A stretch of DNA of 64,000 bases from Bernardetia sp. (GTDB taxonomy: Bacteria > Bacteroidota > Bacteroidia > Cytophagales > Bernardetiaceae). The notes beneath the pieces are model-generated. The model saw only the letters and a list, made by a program, of their open reading frames with translations, was not told where the DNA came from and did no database searches. The stretch is from positions 124,001 through 188,000 of the forward strand of contig JAHDBD010000001.1 in assembly GCA_020630575.1 (NCBI GenBank), read 5' to 3'. Positions within the stretch are counted from its first letter, which is position 1; each line of letters opens with the position of its first letter. A program made the position numbers and the translations under genes. Below are positions 27,353 through 34,007 of this stretch, one piece after another.

Positions 27353-27497
27353 CCTTCTTCAAATAATAATTATTCAAAGCAGGTTATATGAAAATTGTTT
27401 GTCTTTTTTTAAACGGTATTTCCTGTTTTTGGGATAAGAAAAAGGCAAACTATTTTAGAATGAAAATCTAATTTCTACTTGCAACAGAAATACAAAA
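27353..27497 (-). repeat. 145-bp duplicated block A with palindrome copy 3
   Basis: This block, downstream of the esterase gene, matches 29506-29650 base for base over most of its length. It starts with the CCTTCTT-family palindrome (27353-27383) and contains GGCAAACTATTTTAGAATGA and ACAGAAATACAAAA. On the minus strand the middle reads as a short open frame ending FSF-stop (stop at 27455-27457), like the last strand of an outer-membrane barrel, so it may be a fossil gene end plus its terminator. Confidence 0.75.
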
Positions 27498-27562
27498 ACC
27501 ACAGATAACACTTAATAACTTTTTCAGTCTAATTCTATTTGTACAAGAGAAATCAGAGAGGC

Positions 27563-29155
27563 TTATTTTGTATTTATAAAACGTTGCCTTTTATTAGTGC
27601 CAACAAAATAGATAGAATACAAACCAGTTTCTAGGTTAGAAATATCAATAGTTGTCTTATTTTTTATATTATTTTCTTGTAAAACAAGCCTTCCTAAAAA
27701 GTTATAAATTTGAATAGCTTGTGCATTGTTAGGTGTGTCTTGAATAGTTATTTGATGAATTGCAGGATTTGGAAAAATAGAAGTTTCTACTTCTGCTAAA
27801 GCTAATTGCTCTACAGAATTGTTATTAGTACGATTAGAAGCAGCTGAACCAATGAAAATTTTATTCTCAAAAAAGCCTGTGTTACTATTATTGATTGCAA
27901 TATCTATTAATAAACTAGAATTAGAGCCAGTTGTTAGTCTTTTTAATACTCCATTGATAAGATATTTAATATCTGTACCGACACGCTCAATACGTATTAC
28001 ATCTCCTAATACATATTTACCCAAATACTTAACTCGTTGTCCATTCTCAAAAGCAGCAATATTATCACCATAAATCTCAAAGGCATACTGAATTTGATCT
28101 TTGTTTGCATTAGCATTAGAAGAAGACAAGCCAAAAACTTTACTGTTTGAACCAGTATTCTCTAAAATAGTAGTTTGTGCCCAACCATTGGAGTTGGCAG
28201 GAATTACTTCAACAGAAGCAGCACCACTATTTCCCCAGCCATAATCACCTGTACTTGTTATATTACCATTGGCATCTTCTGATACACCAACTTTGTCTGT
28301 CCAAGTAACTCTTTGTGGGTCTGTAGGAGTGCTAGAATTATTCAAACTTTTTGATAAAAGCCATTCATAAAGATTAGGGCTATGTAGAGAATTGTCTGTT
28401 TTATAAGCCCTACTCCAAGAATTATGTCCGACACCCTCATAAGTAGTAAAAATTAATTCTGCTGTAGGCTTGGGATTATTACAGTCCTTAATACCATTAA
28501 ATGTTTTCAAACCTGCATCATAAATCACTGTTTTATCTTTATTTCCATGAAAATGCCATACTGGAATTTCTTTTTCCGAAATAGAACAACCTCTTTCTTC
28601 AACTTTGTTTGTAGCTGTTCTAGCTGCTATTGGAGCAATAGCTGCTAAAATGTTGTCACTGTTTCTATATCCATCAGCAGCATACTTGTAAACTCCAATT
28701 CCACCTAAGCTCAATCCTGTTAAATAAATTCTATTAGGATCTATACGATAATTATCAGAACCACTTACCACATGATTGATGACATCTTGAACTATAGAAG
28801 GACGCCAAGCATTTTCGTTGGAAAAAAGTTGAGGAGATATAACAATAAAGCACTCTTGTTGTCCATTAACAGTGAAACACATAGGATGTCCTTCTTTGAT
28901 ATGCTTTGGAGAACCACTTTTTTTCAAGCTGTCCAAATCTGAAGGACTTCCACTTCCTTTTTCTCCTTGTCCGTGCAAAAATATTAATACAGGATAGGTT
29001 TTAGAAGAATTAGTAGCGTAATCTGAAGGAAGGTGTTCTAAGTAACCTATATTTCCTTTGTCATTATCTGTTCGGCGAGCCGTTTGTTGTGCACTTAAAT
29101 AATTTGAAAAAAAGAATAAATAAACAAACAGAAAGAAAAAAATATTTTTATACAT
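27563..29155 (-). CDS. Secreted alpha/beta esterase with type IX sorting domain
   Basis: The 530-residue protein has a signal peptide (LFFFSNYLSAQQ), then a catalytic domain of the PHB-depolymerase/LpqC-like esterase group: FLHGQGEKGSG near residue 59, nucleophile motif GLSLGG near residue 148 and HFHGNKDKT near residue 202. A middle beta-sandwich-like region follows, and the C-terminal ~80 residues (FPNPAIHQITIQD, GLYSIYF) are a type A type IX secretion sorting domain. It is therefore probably exported to the surface by the gliding/T9SS machinery; the polymer or ester substrate is unknown. Confidence 0.87.
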   Translation of the reverse strand: MYKNIFFFLFVYLFFFSNYLSAQQTARRTDNDKGNIGYLEHLPSDYATNSSKTYPVLIFLHGQGEKGSGSPSDLDSLKKSGSPKHIKEGHPMCFTVNGQQECFIVISPQLFSNENAWRPSIVQDVINHVVSGSDNYRIDPNRIYLTGLSLGGIGVYKYAADGYRNSDNILAAIAPIAARTATNKVEERGCSISEKEIPVWHFHGNKDKTVIYDAGLKTFNGIKDCNNPKPTAELIFTTYEGVGHNSWSRAYKTDNSLHSPNLYEWLLSKSLNNSSTPTDPQRVTWTDKVGVSEDANGNITSTGDYGWGNSGAASVEVIPANSNGWAQTTILENTGSNSKVFGLSSSNANANKDQIQYAFEIYGDNIAAFENGQRVKYLGKYVLGDVIRIERVGTDIKYLINGVLKRLTTGSNSSLLIDIAINNSNTGFFENKIFIGSAASNRTNNNSVEQLALAEVETSIFPNPAIHQITIQDTPNNAQAIQIYNFLGRLVLQENNIKNKTTIDISNLETGLYSIYFVGTNKRQRFINTK

Positions 29156-29505
29156 AATTTTACAATTAAAGTGTATTAATAAATTGATATTGTAAATAAT
29201 TGACTGTTAGTGATTTGTTAATTATAATGGAGGTAATGTTACAAATAAAAATTTATATATTTATATAAATTTTATTTTTTAACAATTGCATTTTTACAAT
29301 AATTAATTTGGCAATAGGCTAAATATTCAAAATTTTTAGCTCTTGTTATTTAGATGTACACAAAGTTGTTGACTGCGTTCTTGTGAGGCTTCAAACAATA
29401 AAACTCTATATCAAAAAAATAAACTAAAATTTAATACCTTGTCTAAAGGATAGGATAGATTTAGTTATTCTATAGAATTCAACAATGCAGTATGCCATTA
29501 AAAAA
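29156..29505. other. Intergenic stretch without a supported gene
   Basis: No reading frame of substance is seen. The sequence is very AT-rich with poly-T and TATA-like runs near the esterase start. I found no convincing promoter for the minus-strand esterase. Confidence 0.5.
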
Positions 29506-29650
29506 CCTTCTTCAAATAATAAATTATTCAAAGAAGGTGCTATAAAAATGCCTTACCTTTTCCTAAACGCTCTTTCCTGTTTGTAGGATGAAAAAAGGCA
29601 AACTATTTTAGAATGAAAAACTAATTCCTACTTCCAACAGAAATACAAAA
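29506..29650 (-). repeat. 145-bp duplicated block B with palindrome copy 4
   Basis: Second copy of the block at 27353-27497, including palindrome 29506-29537 and the minus-strand FSF-stop frame. It lies 30 bases beyond the end of the interrupted membrane gene at 29680. Confidence 0.75.
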
Positions 29651-29679
29651 CCCTTAACCAGAGAGTTTACTATCTAGTT

Positions 29680-30099
29680 TTACTTTTTGTTCTGCCCAAA
29701 AAAGTTGTGATAAAGACTAGGAAGGACAAGAGCCAATATAAGAAGAAGGGTAAGAGCAACTCCTAAGTAAGGCACGTTTATATATTCGCTATTTGTTCCT
29801 ATCATTATCAAAAACATGACAGCACTTGCATAAGAATGAAGTAGTAAACGAAAAGGATAGAGTTCCTTCTTCTTAGTTTTATTACTGCCACCTACCATTA
29901 ATATATACAATACCAATACGCATACACCTCCTTCAAAAATATATTCAGTCTTACTCAATGAATATTCATCCTCATACATTTCAATAAACGGAGGCAAGTT
30001 TTCCTAGTTGAATAGCGCATATAAATAAGGAGCTAGAAAAATAACAAGAATTAAGGCTTCCTTACTAAATTCTTCCAAATCTATTTTCCCTGTTTTCAT
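29680..30099 (-). pseudogene. Small membrane protein gene broken by an in-frame TAG
   Basis: From the ATG at 30099 the frame reads MKTGKIDLEEFSKEALILV and a first hydrophobic helix, then a TAG at 30004-30006 (codon 32), then continues open for 107 more codons to 29680. The second part holds at least three hydrophobic helices, including YIFEGGVCVLVLYILMVG and YLGVALTLLLILALVL. A TTG at 29997 could restart the second part but would lose the first helix. The intact protein would be 139 residues. No family recognised. It may be decayed, misread by one base, or suppressed. Confidence 0.7.
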
Positions 30100-30140
30100 G
30101 GTTATGATAATGCTAATGGTGTCATTTTTTGAACGTGTTT

Positions 30141-30174
30141 GTTATTGGTGTCGCTTCGCTAAAACACCGATAAC
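30141..30174. repeat. Hairpin of the GTTGTTGGTGT family
   Basis: GTTATTGGTGT (30141-30151) pairs with ACACCGATAAC (30164-30174) across a loop CGCTTCGCTAAA. The loop is the reverse complement of the loop of the hairpin at 43179-43212, so the two are inverted copies of one element. Confidence 0.65.
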
Positions 30175-30260
30175 GGTGGAAGAAAATACAAAAACCACAA
30201 CAAAATACCAAATACATAGAACTCACTCGGCAAAGCCTACTAGAGTCGTTTAGTTGCCTA

Positions 30261-30848
30261 TTAATTTTCAAAAACTATTCTATCATAAATATCAATAAAA
30301 GGAATATTCAATGTTTCAGTTTCAGAAATGACTAATTCAAGTGAACCTTCCAAACCTTCAATAGTCTGTATATTCCATAATGAAGTCGGACTCTGACGAG
30401 AATAAATCTGAATTTTTGCTTCATTTTGTTTTACCAAAACATAATGACGAAGTGAGGAAAGTTGTCTGTATAAATCAAATTTATCTCCTCTATCAAACGC
30501 TTCGGTAGATTTTGACAACACTTCTATAATCACAACAGGATTTTTGAAAGCATCTTTATAATTTTCTGCCTTTTCTTTTTCTCCACAAAAAATCATCGCA
30601 TCAGGATAAAGATAACTATTGCTGTTTTCTAAATACAGTTTTGTATCACTATTCATTATTTGGCATGGTTTGCCTTTGAGTTTCATATTTATCTCTGACA
30701 AAATATTTGTAGTAATCGTATTATATTCATACGTTCCTCCTGCCATTGCTTCTACATAGCCGTTGTAGTATTCATATTTTTGATGCGTTTCTTCTTCTAG
30801 TTGTATATAATCTTCTAATAAAAGTCTAGTTTGTTTTTGTTGTTGCAT
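30261..30848 (-). CDS. Uma2-family putative endonuclease
   Basis: A 195-residue Uma2 (DUF820) protein with a PD-(D/E)XK nuclease-like core: YEYYNGYVEAMAGGTYEYN, SDTKLYL, YPDAMIFCGEKE and NPVVIIEVLSKSTEAFDRGD, the last two giving the acidic and Glu-x-Leu (EVLS) residues. Uma2 proteins are abundant in filamentous and gliding bacteria and often come in large paralogous sets; their substrate is unknown. No partner gene is adjacent. It follows the J-domain protein gene in the same direction. Confidence 0.88.
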   Translation of the reverse strand: MQQQKQTRLLLEDYIQLEEETHQKYEYYNGYVEAMAGGTYEYNTITTNILSEINMKLKGKPCQIMNSDTKLYLENSNSYLYPDAMIFCGEKEKAENYKDAFKNPVVIIEVLSKSTEAFDRGDKFDLYRQLSSLRHYVLVKQNEAKIQIYSRQSPTSLWNIQTIEGLEGSLELVISETETLNIPFIDIYDRIVFEN

Positions 30849-30925
30849 GGCTTTTAAGAATTAATGTTAAATACTTTCTTAAATATACGCATTAAATGGA
30901 TTTGATGTTTTGAGACAACAAAAAG

Positions 30926-30957
30926 CCTTCTTCAAATAGTAAATTATTCAAAGAAGG
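30926..30957 (-). terminator. Palindromic repeat copy 5 (CCTTCTT family)
   Basis: The stem is extended by one G-C pair (GCCTTCTT with AAGAAGGC). It lies downstream of the minus-strand J-domain gene (ending 31188) and upstream of the Uma2 start, so it would separate the two transcripts. Confidence 0.65.
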
Positions 30958-31106
30958 CTTTTAAAAACCTCACCGACGTAATTATGTCCTAAAACCCAAT
31001 TACTCACGCCTAAAAACGACTTCGGTTACTATTTTTATACAAAAATACGAAATTGATAGTATAAAAGTTGTATTATCTCAATTATCAAATCTAATTCCCA
31101 CTGTCT

Positions 31107-31151
31107 GTTGTTGGTCATCGTAACGGCAAGTCGAAACTAAAGACCAACAAC
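31107..31151. repeat. Hairpin GTTGTTGGTC...GACCAACAAC
   Basis: A perfect 10-bp inverted repeat (31107-31116 and 31142-31151) with a 25-base loop; the right arm runs into the CGGC box. It belongs to the same group as the hairpins at 30141 and 43179, and lies just after the J-domain gene. Confidence 0.6.
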
Positions 31152-31187
31152 GGCATAGAGCCGTTTTACGAGCGACAACAGGTGAAA

Positions 31188-32567
31188 TTATGGACAATCT
31201 CCTTTCAAACATTTTCCTTTTCTATTAATGTAAAACCACTTTCCGTTTTTTCTTACCTTTATTAAACTATTGATGTTGTCTACAAGTATTTTATTAAACA
31301 TACTACCTATTGAGTAGTGTGTGCTTTGATAAAAACGTGTTGTTCCTTCTTCATATTTGATTGGAATAACAATAGTACCTGTTTTATCAATAAAACCATA
31401 CTTTCCATCCTTTCTAACCATAGCTAGACCATCTAAAAAATAATAATATTTGTAATCATGCTGTAGAGGAATTACTGTTGAACCCATTCGATCAATAAAT
31501 CCAGATTGTCCATCTTTCTCAACACTAACTAATCCTTCCTTAAACGTAGTACCAACAACATTCTCATATTGTAAATCAATAACTACAGCACCTGTTTTGT
31601 CAATAAAACCATACTTCTCTTCTTTTACACTTGCTAAGCCCTCATAAAAAGGATAAGCATCACTATATTTCAAAGGAACAACTACGATACCCTTTTTATC
31701 TACAAAACCAAATTTTCCTCCAAAACCTGAATCATTTGCTTGTCCTACTCTAGCCAATCCTTCGTTAAATTTCTGAACGTCTGTATATTTTTCAATCAAT
31801 TCAAGAGCTATTACAATACTATCAGCTTGTTTAGCGTAATTTCCATTAGGATATTCATAGAGATATTTCTGATAAATATCCTTAGTATCTTCTAATTCTA
31901 CATTTTGCCAGTATAATGTTTCTAGCTCATTCAAAATAGTATTAATTTCATCTCTATGGTAAGTTTTTGGATATTCGCTTAGAAAATTTTGATAGGCTTC
32001 TTTAGTATTTGTTAATTTCGCTTTTTGCCATGCATCATCTTCTTTTGGCAATAAAGCATATATTCCAAACCCAGCAACAAGAAATAATAAAATTCCTATT
32101 GCTATAAAAATAGGTTTACGGTTTGTTTCTTTTTCTCTTTGCCTTTTCTCGTTTTCATTCTTTATTAATTCTGCTTCTCTTTGCTTTCTGTCAAATTCAT
32201 TTTGTTTACGTTTTAATTCCTCTTCTTTTTCCCTTTGTCTTCTGTCATTTTCATTTTGCTTATTTTTTAATTCCTCTTCTCGTCTTTTTAAATCTTCTTC
32301 TTTCTGTTGATTATAATTACTATTTGTTTGATTATTATGTTGTCTATTTAAAAATTCTTTCAAACGCATGTCATAACTACTTTTCTTGCTTGGATTGCTA
32401 AGTATTTCGTATGCTTCATTAATTGATTTAGATTTCTTTTCAAAAAATTCTCTTTGTTGTGGATTTACGTCAGGGTGAAACTTTTTTAATAATGCTTTAT
32501 ATGCTGCCTTTATTTCATCAAAAGAGGCATTAGTTTCTATTCCTAAAATGTCATAGTAGTTTTTCAT
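31188..32567 (-). CDS. J-domain membrane protein with TPR-like and WG repeats
   Basis: The protein is 459 residues with an unusual domain order. Residues 1-70 are a J-domain (NYYDILGIETNASFDEIKAA, with HPD at residues ~33-35) that would stimulate a DnaK-type ATPase. A Lys/Glu/Gln-rich coiled coil (~70-150) is followed by a membrane helix (IFIAIGILLFLVAGFGIYAL, residues ~152-171), then a TPR-like region (EYPKTYHRDEINT) and at least four WG repeats (YGFIDKTGAVVI and similar). The J-domain would be cytoplasmic and the repeats outside or inside the periplasm, linking chaperone recruitment to an extracytoplasmic sensor. It has a terminator repeat downstream. Confidence 0.85.
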   Translation of the reverse strand: MKNYYDILGIETNASFDEIKAAYKALLKKFHPDVNPQQREFFEKKSKSINEAYEILSNPSKKSSYDMRLKEFLNRQHNNQTNSNYNQQKEEDLKRREEELKNKQNENDRRQREKEEELKRKQNEFDRKQREAELIKNENEKRQREKETNRKPIFIAIGILLFLVAGFGIYALLPKEDDAWQKAKLTNTKEAYQNFLSEYPKTYHRDEINTILNELETLYWQNVELEDTKDIYQKYLYEYPNGNYAKQADSIVIALELIEKYTDVQKFNEGLARVGQANDSGFGGKFGFVDKKGIVVVPLKYSDAYPFYEGLASVKEEKYGFIDKTGAVVIDLQYENVVGTTFKEGLVSVEKDGQSGFIDRMGSTVIPLQHDYKYYYFLDGLAMVRKDGKYGFIDKTGTIVIPIKYEEGTTRFYQSTHYSIGSMFNKILVDNINSLIKVRKNGKWFYINRKGKCLKGDCP

Positions 32568-32723
32568 GTGATTTTTTGAAATAAAGTTTATTTTACAAGT
32601 TTTAACAAATGAATCTTTTAACTTATTATGTTTAATAAAAATATTTTACAAATATTGGAACTCTTTTACTGTTTTATTCTGTTTGTTTTTCTGTTACAAT
32701 TTCTCACTTAAATTTAATGCCGT

Positions 32724-32966
32724 ATGTCAGATTTAGTAAATATCGAAATTACAAAAGAAACTATTTTATATTCTGCTGATTCAAATCAAAAAGAAGTACA
32801 ATATGAATTAGAAGTAGGAACACTTGCCCATAAAGACATACCAACAGTTGATTATACACCCACATTTACAAATCGTTTTTATGTTACTGTAACAGAAGGT
32901 AAACATAAAGAAAAAAAAGGATGGATTGAAGACGGCAAGAATAATTATATTACTTTGAATCCGTAG
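32724..32966 (+). CDS. Small unknown protein
   Basis: An 80-residue acidic beta-rich protein (VNIEITKETILYSADSNQKE, VTVTEGKHKEKKGWIED) with no signal, no membrane segment and no family I recognise. The codon use and an adjacent terminator (32980) support a real gene. It lies between the J-domain gene and the RAYT region. Confidence 0.5.
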   Translation: MSDLVNIEITKETILYSADSNQKEVQYELEVGTLAHKDIPTVDYTPTFTNRFYVTVTEGKHKEKKGWIEDGKNNYITLNP

Positions 32967-32979
32967 AAAAATAATAAAA

Positions 32980-33016
32980 AACGGACAATCTTAAAAAAAG
33001 GTTGTCCGTTTTTTCA
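32980..33016 (+). terminator. Terminator after the 80-residue gene
   Basis: AACGGACAATCTT and AAGGTTGTCCGTT form a stem with a short A-rich loop (from 32980 to 33010), followed by TTTTTTC. Confidence 0.7.
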
Positions 33017-33022
33017 TAATTC

Positions 33023-33137
33023 CTACATATTCCTCCTATACTGCCCCCCCACTTCAAACAAAGCTCTAGTAATCTGTCCTAACGAACAGGTTTTAGTAGC
33101 TGTCATTAAGTGTTCAAACATATTTTCGTGTTTGATG
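33023..33137 (-). pseudogene. Duplicated 3' fragment of icmF
   Basis: Positions 33024-33137 match 34009-34122 without gaps over 114 bases, with four mismatches by my count. They encode, on the minus strand, the last 38 codons of the acyl-CoA mutase plus a stop codon (TAG here, TAA in the real gene). The unique 871 bases between the copies hold the RAYT gene and three palindromes. No promoter or start is present. Confidence 0.85.
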
Positions 33138-33193
33138 TTCGAAAGATTTAGTAAGTATTAGTAAAGAAAAAGTACGAAAAATGAAAATAACCA

Positions 33194-33224
33194 AACCCTA
33201 AGGGTCTTCAAGACCCTTAGGGTT
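33194..33224. repeat. REP-like palindrome, upstream copy beside RAYT
   Basis: Identical over 31 bases to the rpsO terminator at 11647-11677: AACCCTAAGGGTCTT, C, and the exact reverse complement. It is located 22 bases before the RAYT start codon. Confidence 0.8.
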
Positions 33225-33245
33225 TAAATAAAAACGCACTAAACT

Positions 33246-33881
33246 ATGGCAAACAACAGACAACCTTTGCTTCCAGAAAAAACCTATCATCTATTCCATC
33301 ACGCTATTGGAGAAGAAAATTTGTTTCGTTCGGCTGAAAACTATCGATATTTTTTACAGCGTTATGCAGAATATATTTTTCCAATAGCAGAAACATTTTG
33401 TTATTGTCTTTTGCCTAATCATTACCATTTTTTGATTCGTTTGCGTTCAGAAGAGGAAATATTAGATTGTTTAGACCCAAAGAAACTCAAACGTCAAAAA
33501 TGGAAAGACGAAGATAAATCTATAAGTACGCTATTAGCCAACCGAGTAGGTACTTTTCAAAATGCGTATGCAAAAGCATTCAATAAACAACACTGCAGAA
33601 GAGGTGGTTTATTTGAACAAAGTTTTGGTAGAAAGGAAGTTAAAACAGACAGTTATTTTACAAATGCGATTCATTATGTTCATGCAAATGCTGTGCATCA
33701 CGGTTTTGTAAAAGATATTTTAGATTGGCATTATACTTCTTACAATTCTTTTTTAGCCAATAAAAAATCAAAATTAATGAAAGAAGAGGTTTTTGATTGG
33801 TTTGGAGGAAAAGAACAATTTATAATTCATCATAAAAGAGATATTGACGAACGTTTAATTTTAGAAATGGAAGATTTTTGA
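33246..33881 (+). CDS. REP-associated tyrosine (Y1) transposase, RAYT
   Basis: A 211-residue single-copy-type HUH transposase. NHYH (His59 and His61) is the metal-binding HUH motif, FQNAYAKAFN carries the likely nucleophile Tyr108, GGLFEQSFGRKEV and AIHYVHANAVHHGF complete the RAYT pattern. RAYTs act on REP palindromes in the genome and are usually immobile single genes. Palindromes of one family lie 22 bases upstream (33194) and 8 and 83 bases downstream (33889, 33964). No IS200/IS605-type TnpB gene is nearby. Confidence 0.92.
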   Translation: MANNRQPLLPEKTYHLFHHAIGEENLFRSAENYRYFLQRYAEYIFPIAETFCYCLLPNHYHFLIRLRSEEEILDCLDPKKLKRQKWKDEDKSISTLLANRVGTFQNAYAKAFNKQHCRRGGLFEQSFGRKEVKTDSYFTNAIHYVHANAVHHGFVKDILDWHYTSYNSFLANKKSKLMKEEVFDWFGGKEQFIIHHKRDIDERLILEMEDF

Positions 33882-33888
33882 AATAGTA

Positions 33889-33920
33889 AACCCTAAGGGT
33901 CTTCATAGTCCCTTAGGGTT
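33889..33920. repeat. REP-like palindrome, first downstream copy
   Basis: AACCCTAAGGG and CCCTTAGGGTT are intact while the centre (TCTTCATAGT) differs from the 33194 copy. It starts 8 bases after the RAYT stop. Confidence 0.75.
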
Positions 33921-33963
33921 TTGAAATATACAGTTTTTTGAATACAATCGATACAGAAATACA

Positions 33964-33995
33964 AACCCTAAGGGTCGCTGAAGACCCTTAGGGTT
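33964..33995. repeat. REP-like palindrome, second downstream copy
   Basis: AACCCTAAGGGTC and the arm AGACCCTTAGGGTT surround a different centre (GCTGA). It lies between the first downstream copy and the end of icmF, just before the duplicated segment begins. Confidence 0.75.
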
Positions 33996-34007
33996 AAATA
34001 CATTCAA

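Noticed and set aside
22003-30957. CRISPR array reading of the CCTTCTT repeats
   Set aside because: The copies are kilobases apart with genes between them, and no cas genes or regular spacers exist.
33246-33881. Complete IS200/IS605 insertion sequence
   Set aside because: No TnpB gene and no typical left and right ends; the protein pattern and palindromes fit RAYT better.
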